Virus record (IMG/VR): IMGVR_UViG_3300021963_000236
Span: 1 to 43,702 of that record
DNA: 43,702 nucleotides
Strand: one strand, 5' to 3'
Source: a virus
Positions 8,196 to 16,421 of this stretch are shown here, one piece after another (the stretch's first letter is position 1; each line of letters opens with the position of its first letter). The position numbers and the translations under genes were made by a program. Under the pieces are notes generated by a model, which saw only the letters and a program-made list of their open reading frames with translations, was not told the DNA's origin and ran no database searches.

Positions 8196-8489
8196 CTAGC
8201 GCTTATTTCTTGCTGAAATTGCTGCAGCTTTAGATCTGGCGTCAGCCTTAGAACTTGCGCCCCACGCCTTCAGCGACAGTAAAAGACGTGTAGGTTCGCC
8301 GTTAGGCTTCTTCTCCGGCCCGGGCATATTACCCATCCTTGCAAGAAATGAAGCACGACGAGGATTGTCGCCTGACTTAACAGGTGCCTTCAGTGTTCCA
8401 CCTGTCTCGGCCTTGTAGGAAGCTCGTCCTTTAGCGTTAAGTCCTCCAGCTGGATTCTTTCCTTCTTTGCGCTTCCAGGCGGCGGTCAC
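8196..8489 (-). CDS. conserved basic phage protein (DUF6321-like)
   Basis: A 97-residue, very basic protein with the segments RKEGKNPAGGLNAKGRAS, KSGDNPRRASFLARMG and KPNGEPTRLLLSLKAWG. This pattern recurs as a short conserved phage protein of unknown function (DUF6321 as I recall it). Its charge suggests nucleic-acid contact, perhaps as a virion-associated or DNA-binding protein. Its start overlaps the stop of the small membrane protein before it, so the two are co-translated. Placement within the lysis block may be incidental. Confidence 0.75.
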   Translation of the reverse strand: MTAAWKRKEGKNPAGGLNAKGRASYKAETGGTLKAPVKSGDNPRRASFLARMGNMPGPEKKPNGEPTRLLLSLKAWGASSKADARSKAAAISARNKR

Positions 8490-8671
8490 TTTTGAACTCC
8501 CGCGCTGTTGCCGGGGTCAGCCCGTACTGCGCCACCAAGTCCTAGCGCCGCCGCTATGCCCTGCACCAGCAGTTGGTACTGAGGTGGGACCAGTGGAATT
8601 CCAACTGCAAACAGCACTCCAAGACCCGCCAAAGTTGATGCCTCGCCAAAACGTTTTCTAAGCCAGCCCAT
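8486..8671 (-). CDS. small two-segment membrane protein, holin candidate
   Basis: A 61-residue protein with two hydrophobic stretches (STLAGLGVLFAVGIPLVP at about 12-29, and YQLLVQGIAAALGLGGAV at about 32-49) separated by a short turn, with a basic N-terminus (GWLRKRFGE). Size, topology and the endolysin two genes away fit a small class II holin. No holin family signature can be confirmed by eye. It overlaps the next gene by four bases. Confidence 0.65.
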   Translation of the reverse strand: MGWLRKRFGEASTLAGLGVLFAVGIPLVPPQYQLLVQGIAAALGLGGAVRADPGNSAGVQK

Positions 8672-8673
8672 GA

Positions 8674-9216
8674 TTATTTTCCTTTTGAAGGTACATCGCC
8701 GCCAACAGGGTTTGCTGCTCCAACCGGCGCGGCAGTGAACGCGGTTGTTCCTGGTACTACATGCCCATTATTCCAAGGCGATTCATTGATCGGTCCGTAG
8801 CAATTAGCAAGTTGCACACCATTTACTTTTTTTGCTTGCTTGTCGCAGAGAAAGCTCCACTGGTTGCTCATGCCGCCGCCAGGGGCCATGGTAGTAATAA
8901 ATGATCTTGGCGTCATGGTGACTACCGCCCAGCTTGGAGCTTGCGGGTACTCGGTCACAGTTGAGAACAGCGACCAGACCTTGCCGGGAGGAGCCTTGCA
9001 ACTATTCTTCATAAGCTCACCATTAGCAATTGCTTTACCAGTCAGCACCGGACAGACCGCCATCCCTTCGGCAAACACCTTACCCTTGACCGTGATCTTC
9101 TTGCCGGTAGGCGTGGAGCCAGACGCGGCACACAGCGCGTATTCACCATTGCAGATCATCAGATCGGCAGCGGCAACGCTGAAAGGCAGCAGAGCGAGGA
9201 GGAGCAACTTTTTCAT
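8674..9216 (-). CDS. Sec-exported Cys-rich protein of the lysis block
   Basis: A 180-residue protein with a textbook signal peptide (MKKLLLLALLPFSVAAA, cleavage near residue 17) followed by a mature domain with six Cys (ICNGEYALC, AVCP, NSCK, FLCD, NCYG), enough for three disulfides in the periplasm. The tail is Pro/Gly-rich. The ATG overlaps the preceding stop (TGATG); a GTG one codon earlier is less likely. Phages rarely export free proteins: possible roles are a periplasmic lysis regulator, a superinfection-exclusion factor or a host-envelope modifier. None is shown by the sequence. Confidence 0.75.
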   Translation of the reverse strand: MKKLLLLALLPFSVAAADLMICNGEYALCAASGSTPTGKKITVKGKVFAEGMAVCPVLTGKAIANGELMKNSCKAPPGKVWSLFSTVTEYPQAPSWAVVTMTPRSFITTMAPGGGMSNQWSFLCDKQAKKVNGVQLANCYGPINESPWNNGHVVPGTTAFTAAPVGAANPVGGDVPSKGK

Positions 9217-9383
9217 CACAGTCCTTTGACGGTTAGGTGGAGCAGCATGAGGATGATCGCACCCGCCGCGCTGATGCCGATATGCTCTATACGCTTCAGA
9301 CGGGCGTTGATGGTGTCGTAGCGCAGCTCGCAGACCGCTTCGTGCGAGGTCAAACGAACGTCCAACTCGTTGGTGGTCGCCAT
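9216..9383 (-). CDS. small membrane protein with C-terminal TM helix
   Basis: A 55-residue protein: a polar N-terminus (ATTNELDVRLTSHEAVCELRYDTINARLKRIEH) followed by one TM segment (IGISAAGAIILMLLHLTV). This layout, a short coiled-coil-like helix plus a terminal anchor, matches many phage spanin-like or holin-partner proteins (for example the XhlA type with a C-terminal TM). I chose the ATG at 9383; upstream TTG codons only read through the previous small gene. It sits in the lysis block and may be the holin or its partner. Confidence 0.65.
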   Translation of the reverse strand: MATTNELDVRLTSHEAVCELRYDTINARLKRIEHIGISAAGAIILMLLHLTVKGL

Positions 9384-9387
9384 TATT

Positions 9388-9456
9388 TTAAACAAATAGG
9401 ATCGCAATGACCAACCAGACGGTCTTGGACTTGAGGGACTGCAAGAAGATGTTCAT
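9388..9456 (-). CDS. 22-residue single-TM peptide
   Basis: A tiny reading frame whose ATG overlaps the stop of the gene before it (ATGA) and which ends 4 bases before the next start. It codes MNIFLQSLKSKTVWLVIAIL plus FV: a polar start and one hydrophobic segment. Coupling on both sides argues that it is translated. A role in lysis (pinholin-like or holin regulator) is only suggested by position and topology. Confidence 0.45.
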   Translation of the reverse strand: MNIFLQSLKSKTVWLVIAILFV

Positions 9457-9734
9457 TTCATCGCAGCCCGTTCCGCAGCGGCATCCGCTTCGCGCTCTGC
9501 GGCGTTCTTGTACGGCACGCCAGCAGCTTCCGCTTCGGCCTTGGCAGTGAGGTAGGCATCCCGGTACTTCTCCACCTTGGCGACAACGACAGCAGGGCCG
9601 AGGGCGAGATACGCACGCCGCGCCCACGCGGTCCCCACGCGCTCCCCGGGTTCCTGCGCCGGGTCGCTAGCAACCACATTCTCAATGACTTCCAGTTCTT
9701 CGTCCGTGAGGGTAAATTCGATATTGAGTGGCAT
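9453..9734 (-). CDS. small acidic helical phage protein
   Basis: A 93-residue, mostly helical protein with an acidic N-terminus (FTLTDEELEVIENVVASDP) and Ala/Glu-rich C-terminal helices (AAEREADAAAERAAMK). The middle (RRAYLALGPAVVVAKVEKYRDAYL) is amphipathic. It is the first gene after the terminal fibre and couples to the small membrane peptide by ATGA overlap. I do not recognise a family; position suggests a fibre chaperone or a lysis-block accessory. Confidence 0.65.
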   Translation of the reverse strand: MPLNIEFTLTDEELEVIENVVASDPAQEPGERVGTAWARRAYLALGPAVVVAKVEKYRDAYLTAKAEAEAAGVPYKNAAEREADAAAERAAMK

Positions 9735-9745
9735 TGTGTTTTCCT

Positions 9746-10504
9746 TTAGCAGGCCAAGCGGCCTTGGAATATCGTGTAGAAGCTGGTGGCGTTGCCGTAC
9801 ACGTTGGCGCTGAGGCTCAATGGCGCTTTGTAGGCTTGGATCTTCACAACAGCCGTGTCGCCAGCGTCCATATCACAGTCGCGGATCATGTCCATCTGGT
9901 AGTTTCCAACTGGGAACGCGGAGGAGTTGACCTCAGCGTTGTAGGTGCGGTTGCTGGTGACCAAACTTATGTTTAGTTGTGTTGGGGCGTTGTTCAATCC
10001 CGTCAGGAGCACACAGCCCTTCAAACTGTAAATGCCCGTGACGGGGGCTGTGAACGTGTAAGTGCTGTTGTTAAAATCACCACCACGGTCGTAAATCTCT
10101 GTGTCGTACACCACGGTGTAGTTCGTACCGTCGCCTGTCACGTTGCTGCGCGTGGCGCTGTTATACGCAGAGAACGCAGGTTGCAGCGGCATGGTGATTT
10201 CGCCACCAGATTTAAACTCCATCACATTCGCGCCAGCACAGGCAATGGCGAAGTTGTTGGTGCCGATGCGGAAGATGCCGTTGTCTGGGTCAGATGCGAA
10301 GCCGATGCTTGGCAAAGAAACCGTACCGTCGCCGACCTCAATCTTAGTAAAAGCAGGACTATCTGCTGTACCAAGCCCAAGTGCAGTTCGCGCAGCTGCC
10401 ACCGTGGCCGCCGCACCGAACACAGTATAAGTCAGCGCATTTACATCATTCAGCCAAGCCGCGACAATCGGCGTAGACTGGTCTACAAACACAGTTGAAG
10501 TCAT
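9746..10504 (-). CDS. tail fibre/spike with C1q-like C-terminal domain
   Basis: A 252-residue fibre-type protein. The N-terminal part (STPIVAAWLNDVNALTYTVFGA) is typical of virion-anchoring ends of phage fibres; the middle is a short Gly/Ala-rich stalk with SDPDNGIFRIGTNNFAIACAG, a repeat unit seen in head and tail fibres. From about residue 105 a C1q/TNF-like jelly roll follows (PAFSAYNSATR..., YTFTAPVTGIYSLKG). Such tips bind receptors as trimers. It probably helps in host recognition and may carry variable surface loops. Confidence 0.8.
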   Translation of the reverse strand: MTSTVFVDQSTPIVAAWLNDVNALTYTVFGAAATVAAARTALGLGTADSPAFTKIEVGDGTVSLPSIGFASDPDNGIFRIGTNNFAIACAGANVMEFKSGGEITMPLQPAFSAYNSATRSNVTGDGTNYTVVYDTEIYDRGGDFNNSTYTFTAPVTGIYSLKGCVLLTGLNNAPTQLNISLVTSNRTYNAEVNSSAFPVGNYQMDMIRDCDMDAGDTAVVKIQAYKAPLSLSANVYGNATSFYTIFQGRLAC

Positions 10505-10513
10505 CTTATCTCC

Positions 10514-10897
10514 TTACGGGTAAAGAATAGTACGCAGAGTAAAGGGCATTCCGGCGACCGCGTACCCTGCGATAGCGTAGCCAGCTACAGAAGTATTCGT
10601 GTTATACATATTCGGACTCGCGCAGCCGGCGACTGCCAGCCCCGCAATTCCCTGCACAGAGTAGAACGTGCAGACGTAGTTAAAGGTATCCGCAGGCATC
10701 GGCTGAGCCCACGGCGGCGTCTGATTATCTATGACGTTCCGTACGAAGTCCTGGGGCTGTCGCATCTCCCAATGCTCAGGACAGACATAGTATCCTTGCC
10801 AGTGCTTCTTGAGCATCGACGCCTTGCGCTTGCGCCCACACTCGTAGCAGACTGTGTTCCAGTCTCCCAGTGCCAGGTAATCCGCGCGGCCTGTCAT
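10514..10897 (-). CDS. zinc-ribbon-bearing virion-associated protein
   Basis: A 127-residue protein with a CYECG...YYVCPEH arrangement (about 17-42), a plausible zinc knuckle, followed by a conserved WEMRQPQDFVR segment and a Gly/Ala-rich repetitive C-terminus (GIAGLAVAGC..., VAGYAIAGYAVAG). The same knuckle plus Ala/Gly tail combination occurs as a short conserved gene next to fibre genes in podoviruses. The role is unknown; a structural adaptor is my guess. It overlaps the giant ejection-protein gene by four bases. Confidence 0.72.
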   Translation of the reverse strand: MTGRADYLALGDWNTVCYECGRKRKASMLKKHWQGYYVCPEHWEMRQPQDFVRNVIDNQTPPWAQPMPADTFNYVCTFYSVQGIAGLAVAGCASPNMYNTNTSVAGYAIAGYAVAGMPFTLRTILYP

Positions 10898-13800
10898 TGC
10901 AGTCTCTCCTTAGCTTTCTTCGCCTTCAGCTCTGCTCGCTTATTCGCGAGGTACGCTTGAGCCGCCGGGCTGAGTGGCTTACGTTCCGCCTTGGGCTTAC
11001 CCAGGTTTTCGTAGATTTCCTTCTTCTCATTCCCGCCCATGTAGCGGTTATAAACTATCCGCCCGACCAGCGGAGCGTAGCTTACCGCCTTGGGCCGACC
11101 GAGGGCCACATCCTCAATCACTTTGAGTGGCGGCGTGACGAAGTCCTTCAACGTATCGACCACCTTCCCTTGTCTCAGCCGCCCTTGTGCGTAGCGATTC
11201 AACCCGAACGTCTGCATCACGTTCTCGACCAGTTGCGGCGTGGAGAAGGGATCAATGTCCTGTCCGTTCAGGAACGCTTTCACTACATCCCCCGGCACAT
11301 TCGCCAGAGCATACAGCGTCCCCAACGCCGCTAGGTTCTTCAGTCCCACGGCCATCGGCTTCGGATCGCCTGAGGCAATTTTCTGATAAACATCGCGGCG
11401 AACTATATCAGCTTGCTTCAGCATATACGTTTTCAGCTGATACATAATCCGCCCATTAGGATGACGCAGGTAAGCCTCCGGCATCTCGGCTTTCGAAATC
11501 GGCTGCGCATCGGACAGTCGGAGAAACGCCAGACTCTCCATATCATCGCTCAGCCGCCGGGCCTTGAGATCTTCAATCAGCTTCGTCGTTCCTTCGCCAA
11601 AGGTCGACTGATACCGGGCACGGAAAGCCGCTTCGCCCTTCGGCGTCGAGACTTGCCGAGCAGCCTCCAGCAAGGCGGCATTCAGCCCCAGTCCCTTGGC
11701 GAACATATCAATCGCTTTGAAGCCCGAGTAGGTGAGTGCGAATTGCTGAAGCGTTCCGGTGATGCCTTGTGCAGACAACTCCTCCGCCACATGGTTCGCC
11801 AATCCCAGGTCTTTTGCCGTGAGTGTTTCTTTTCCGCTGAACTTTTGCAGTACCGCTTGTGTAGCTGGAATCATGCCGAAGTGATAGATCGTCGCCAACG
11901 AATCCCCGACTTGCGTAGCCGCCGAGACTGCGTTGCCGAGCAATCCAGTATTCGTCAAGTTCCGTACAGCCGCCAGTCCTTGCGACATAGCCTGTTCGCC
12001 GCCGACGAAGCGCGCCTCAAGGATATTCTTCAGCTCCGCTACCTGAGGCTGCTTGATCTTCCCCTCGCGGAGCAGCCGGGCGGCTACCGCTCCAATCGAA
12101 GCCTCGGTGTCAACGAAACTTTTATCCTTCCCGGCCTTGGAGTTAACCAAGTCCTTCCCGAAGAACTTCGCCTTCTCGATATCAGCTGCCGCTCCGGAGA
12201 TATACCGCAGCAGCGATTCCGTAGGGTCTTCGTAGAACTTTTGCAGTTCCGGCGTCACTTCCTCAACCCGGCGACCCTTGGCAAAGCCCGGCTGATACGA
12301 CATTTGACCAGTCTTGGCGAGGTAGTTATTCACCACGATGCTCTGCTCAACCTCGGTCATCGGGCGACGTTTCTTCTTCAGCATCGCAGCTTCGGCGTCG
12401 ATGAGGACTTGCTCGAGACCCTTGCCGCCCTCAACGCCCAGCGCTTGCTTCAGCCCCTCAAGGTCTTTGACGATACGCGGGAAGTAGTTTGTCACGCCTT
12501 CCGCGAAACGCCCAAGACCCTTGAGTTCCGACTCTAGCCCCCCGAGTGCCTTAGCAATCCCCGGATAAGCTTTCTTCAGCTCCGGAATCTGCTCGACCAA
12601 GTCCAGCCGCCCGTTGAGCAGCGCGTTATCCACGGCAGCTTTCACGTCGGCCGGCAGTCGCTTCAGTTCCGTCAGAAAGGGCGTGACCAGATCATGGAGT
12701 TGATCCACACGCTTGAGCACCCGCTTCTCGTGCAGGACGTACTGGTCTCCCAGTGCCACATCCATATTCCGGAGCCGAGTCGAAGTCGCTCCGAGTACAA
12801 CGTCGGGCGTAGTGATCACCTGCTTCAGCATACGTCGCCCGGCTCCAGTCGCTAGGGCTCCCGTAGTCAGCGCTCCGTAGATGGAGTCCCTGATCGGGCT
12901 ATCCCCTTGCATCAAGCTATTCAGCGTATACCCCGCCAGCCCACCGGCAGCAGCACCACCCATAAGCTTAAGCAGTTCCGGATCAACGCGTCCCGCTTCC
13001 AGATTCTTGTAATCCCCCAGATTCTTCTGCAGCTGTTCCTTCGCCCGGTGGATTTGAGTCCGCACAGTATTGATCGGAATGCCAAGGCGATCTGCAATCT
13101 CCTGATACTCCAGTCCTTCCAGCTCCCGCATCTCGAAAGGCTTGCGGAAGTTCTCGGGCAGCTTATCCAGCGCTTGCTGCATACGTTGCTGAAGCACCGT
13201 GTTGAGCGCAGCTTTCTCAGGCGTATCGCTATGCCCGGCAGTCTGCTCAATCTCGGGCGTCACTTCCGTGGTCTGGGGCCGACGCTCAGCCGACGCAATC
13301 CGGTTTTTCGCCTCGTTCTGTGCTATGCGGTGAAGGAACGTGCTCAGCTTCGAATCCCCACGGAACCCGCCAACGGCGTCAGCTGGACGCTTGAGTGCAT
13401 CGAAGGCCTTGATAAAGCTTCGCTGCACCACATCCTCTACGTCGATGCCAGTGCGTTCGAAGCTGGCGACACTCCGTTCCAACTGCTTCTTATTGTCCGC
13501 GTACAGTTTCGCAAAGGCGGCTTCCCCTTCCTTCCCGCCCTCCCGCGCGAGGCGAATCAAGTCTCCCTCAGGCATTCCCTTGAGCTTGATGTGGCCGAAG
13601 GCGGCTGCCCCTGCCGCACCGAGTCCTACTAGATGGATGCCGAGGCTCTCCAGTTTATCCGGATCAGTCTGCGCAAGCACTCCCGCCGTGGCTGCCCCGA
13701 CTGTTGCAACAGTCTCCGGCCGCGTCCACAGCTGAACCTTCGGGCCAGTCCCCTTCGTCGGAACCTCGATCCAGGTGTGGCCTTGAGCGTCGGTGACTTC

Positions 13801-16413
13801 TTTGCCGCCGAGAGTCTTGAGATAGCGAGTTATGTCACCGGCGTAGCGCTGGTAAATTGAAGCATGGGCCGGGTCTGCAAATGTAGAAACCTCCTGCGCT
13901 GTTTCTAGATCACGTTTCCTAAACTCTATGAAGTCTTGTTTTTCCCTAATTTCCCTTTCGAGTGAATTATAAGCACCGCGAGCATCTTGCATATCTTTTA
14001 GAAGCTGCTTGTTATTCGTGTCTGCTCGCCAAGCCTCTTCAGCCGCCAATCTTTTTAATGCGGCTTCTTTTTTAGCTTCTTCCACGACAGCAAGACGAGC
14101 TGTGAATTTATCTATAAGATCTTGTATCTCGGCGCGCGAAGACCGTTTTCGCCACCCTTCCACCTTCGCTACAGTGTCCGCTGACGCAAACCGCACCGAC
14201 GACTCCCCGTTCTTCGCCGCATCGACTAGCTCCTCGCGGATCAGTCGCCGAGGCCAGTTCTTGAGCAGGGGGCCGACGTTTTCAGCCGCCGTGTTTGCGT
14301 TAAGCTTTGTAAGCAATTCAGCCAGCTTCAACTTTTCTCGGTTAAGTTCTTTACCAATATTAAACTGACTATCTCCCGGCAGCCATTCATTAGGCGTATC
14401 TATTTTACGCTTTAGGTAAGTTATATTTTGCTGCGCTATATCAACTTCAACTTCAAGTTGCTTTCGGGCTTCAGCCGGCAGCTCTTTCGTATGTTGCGCC
14501 AGATCACTTTGAATCTCCACTACGTGCCGAACGCCGTCTTCCCTAAAGCTCCGAGTCCATCCAAAGAGATTCGGATCGCGGAAGTGATTGGCATCGCTGA
14601 GCTCGAAGGGCAAGCGGTGGAGAGTGGTCGTAATGTCATCACTAGCCAAACCCCGTAAGTTTTCCTGCTTAGACATATCAGGCCGGATACGCTCCAGCCC
14701 GTAGTCCGCATACTCTGGCGTCTGCTGCCGCTCCAGCATAAACTTATCCGTCGCTTGTTGGAACTTAGTCCCCAGTTCCGCCGCCGAGATTTTCTCTCCG
14801 GGCATCCCTGCAACAAGCCGCTCAATCAGTTCCCGTTCTTGTCCAGTCACATCCTGTCGCTTCAGCTCCTGCGCGACCTGTTCCCGCGTGAACTCTGTCT
14901 TGTTCGGCAGGCGATCCAGCACCTTCGAACTCGTCGGCATCCGCTCGAGAACTTCCTTCATCGGCATACCCTTGGTAATTCCCAGGGCGGCAATTCCCGC
15001 GAGCGCAATTCCTTCCGTCGCAGCATACCAGTTAGCCATTGCAGCCGCCGCAGCTCCGGTAACTCCGAGCGCAGCCATAAACTGCATAAATTGTTCCTGG
15101 TTGATGGAGCCACGCTGGAAGAATGGCTTACCCGAGCGCGGGTCAACGATCAGTCCGTCGCCGTCAATCTTAGCGTTCTCGCGTAAGGCGAGGACTTCCT
15201 CCGCAGTCATCGTTGGAGCTTTACCTGTGCGCAGCTTCTCCACCGCAGTGTCGAAGGCTCGCGGAACTTCCCCTATCACCGTACCCTCAGTCAGCCCTCC
15301 GCTCCGTTCGGGCATCTTGAATTCTTCCGCCTTCCACTTCGGCGGCTCAAAGCGACTTTCCCGTAGCGCCCCCGGCATAACCGGAGCACCTTCCCCGCGC
15401 TTCGCCGCCTCGAAGATATCCGTGACCCATTGAGCTTCCCGCGCTACCGGCGTCCCCTCCTTCGCGGCAGTCTTAAACATCTCCTTGACCTGCGCGGGAC
15501 TGTCAATGATGATCAGCGGTTCACCCTGCGGTACGTTGCTGGTGTCAGGCTCAGGTGCCTTGGCAGCTTGCTTGGCCTTGTAATCCTCAACGCGTTTGGC
15601 AAAGGCTTCCTGAAAACGGGGCTTAAGCGATTGCTTGAAGAACAGCGATCCCATGGTCTGATCAGCCAGCGCCATGATATCTTCCATTGGTATTCCCGCA
15701 CCAGCTTCTGCTTTCTCCGCGCCGTGCGTTACGACTTCTCCGATCTTCTCCATAACCCAGGCGATCGGGTTTTTATTGTAAGCTTTCTGCATTTCAGGGC
15801 CCATTGACTCGGCCACCTTAGCCCACGGCGTAGAAATTTCAGGCGGGAAAAAGTAATCTTTCGCTTCCTGTCCAGCCATTGCAGCAATCTTGGGCGACTC
15901 TCCCTTCGCCGCAGCGTATGTCCGCGTAGCCCAGTACGGGACCGCTCCGAGCAACTGCTTGCCGACTGACGTAGCCATGTCCGAAGCCTGCATCGCAGTA
16001 CCCACGGCAATCGCCGGCAGCTCCGTCACATCTCCCTCGACGGTGAAGCCAGTTCGCGCAGTGCCCCTTGCCTTCGCCCTGCCAGTCGCCGCTCCACCCG
16101 GCGTCTCTGCGTACATCATCTCGCCGGGAGCCGCCGAGGCAAAGTCAGGCTTTTCCTTCGGCTCAGCCGCCGGTGCGCTCAGCGGGCTCGCCCAGACGTT
16201 CTTAATCGAATCCCAGAAGCTCGGGCCTTTACGCGCCTCAGTCTCGAAAGCGGGAATGCCGAGGAGTTCCTCTGCACTCTTAAACCCAGTCGGAGCAGCC
16301 GGCGACTTAACCCCGAAGGCTTCTACGCCAAAGGCACTCTGCACTCGTTCCTTAATCCCAGTCGGCTGGGTCAGTCCAAGCAACTGCTCTGCGGGAATGA
16401 AGTCATTAGCCAT
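10894..16413 (-). CDS. 1839-aa internal virion/polyvalent ejection protein with embedded ECF sigma factor
   Basis: The largest gene of the window. Regions in order: polar N-terminus; hydrophobic Ala/Gly segment (439-475); a domain with VVEIQSD (about 632-637), seen in large polyvalent proteins, interrupted by a coiled coil (about 758-844); hydrophobic segment (about 900-941); an ECF sigma-70 unit (about 945-1135) with region 2 (DVEDVVQRSFIKAFDAL, FRGDSKLSTFLHRIAQNEA) and region 4 (LPENFRKPFEMRELEGLEYQ, EIADRLGIPINTVRTQIHRA); another hydrophobic segment (1148-1195); a long helical C-terminus (LPD38-like by memory). It follows two other internal proteins and the tail genes, as do ejection proteins of P22/T7-type virions. 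I infer it is packaged and ejected with DNA, delivering the sigma unit. The sigma assignment is strong; delivery is inferred. Confidence 0.9.
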   Translation of the reverse strand: MANDFIPAEQLLGLTQPTGIKERVQSAFGVEAFGVKSPAAPTGFKSAEELLGIPAFETEARKGPSFWDSIKNVWASPLSAPAAEPKEKPDFASAAPGEMMYAETPGGAATGRAKARGTARTGFTVEGDVTELPAIAVGTAMQASDMATSVGKQLLGAVPYWATRTYAAAKGESPKIAAMAGQEAKDYFFPPEISTPWAKVAESMGPEMQKAYNKNPIAWVMEKIGEVVTHGAEKAEAGAGIPMEDIMALADQTMGSLFFKQSLKPRFQEAFAKRVEDYKAKQAAKAPEPDTSNVPQGEPLIIIDSPAQVKEMFKTAAKEGTPVAREAQWVTDIFEAAKRGEGAPVMPGALRESRFEPPKWKAEEFKMPERSGGLTEGTVIGEVPRAFDTAVEKLRTGKAPTMTAEEVLALRENAKIDGDGLIVDPRSGKPFFQRGSINQEQFMQFMAALGVTGAAAAAMANWYAATEGIALAGIAALGITKGMPMKEVLERMPTSSKVLDRLPNKTEFTREQVAQELKRQDVTGQERELIERLVAGMPGEKISAAELGTKFQQATDKFMLERQQTPEYADYGLERIRPDMSKQENLRGLASDDITTTLHRLPFELSDANHFRDPNLFGWTRSFREDGVRHVVEIQSDLAQHTKELPAEARKQLEVEVDIAQQNITYLKRKIDTPNEWLPGDSQFNIGKELNREKLKLAELLTKLNANTAAENVGPLLKNWPRRLIREELVDAAKNGESSVRFASADTVAKVEGWRKRSSRAEIQDLIDKFTARLAVVEEAKKEAALKRLAAEEAWRADTNNKQLLKDMQDARGAYNSLEREIREKQDFIEFRKRDLETAQEVSTFADPAHASIYQRYAGDITRYLKTLGGKEVTDAQGHTWIEVPTKGTGPKVQLWTRPETVATVGAATAGVLAQTDPDKLESLGIHLVGLGAAGAAAFGHIKLKGMPEGDLIRLAREGGKEGEAAFAKLYADNKKQLERSVASFERTGIDVEDVVQRSFIKAFDALKRPADAVGGFRGDSKLSTFLHRIAQNEAKNRIASAERRPQTTEVTPEIEQTAGHSDTPEKAALNTVLQQRMQQALDKLPENFRKPFEMRELEGLEYQEIADRLGIPINTVRTQIHRAKEQLQKNLGDYKNLEAGRVDPELLKLMGGAAAGGLAGYTLNSLMQGDSPIRDSIYGALTTGALATGAGRRMLKQVITTPDVVLGATSTRLRNMDVALGDQYVLHEKRVLKRVDQLHDLVTPFLTELKRLPADVKAAVDNALLNGRLDLVEQIPELKKAYPGIAKALGGLESELKGLGRFAEGVTNYFPRIVKDLEGLKQALGVEGGKGLEQVLIDAEAAMLKKKRRPMTEVEQSIVVNNYLAKTGQMSYQPGFAKGRRVEEVTPELQKFYEDPTESLLRYISGAAADIEKAKFFGKDLVNSKAGKDKSFVDTEASIGAVAARLLREGKIKQPQVAELKNILEARFVGGEQAMSQGLAAVRNLTNTGLLGNAVSAATQVGDSLATIYHFGMIPATQAVLQKFSGKETLTAKDLGLANHVAEELSAQGITGTLQQFALTYSGFKAIDMFAKGLGLNAALLEAARQVSTPKGEAAFRARYQSTFGEGTTKLIEDLKARRLSDDMESLAFLRLSDAQPISKAEMPEAYLRHPNGRIMYQLKTYMLKQADIVRRDVYQKIASGDPKPMAVGLKNLAALGTLYALANVPGDVVKAFLNGQDIDPFSTPQLVENVMQTFGLNRYAQGRLRQGKVVDTLKDFVTPPLKVIEDVALGRPKAVSYAPLVGRIVYNRYMGGNEKKEIYENLGKPKAERKPLSPAAQAYLANKRAELKAKKAKERLQ

Positions 16414-16421
16414 GATTGTCC

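Noticed and set aside
11413-12537. Long plus-strand frame opposite the giant ejection gene
   Set aside because: It is the antisense shadow of a well-supported gene, has low-complexity Arg/Leu/Gln composition and no ribosome site or domain.
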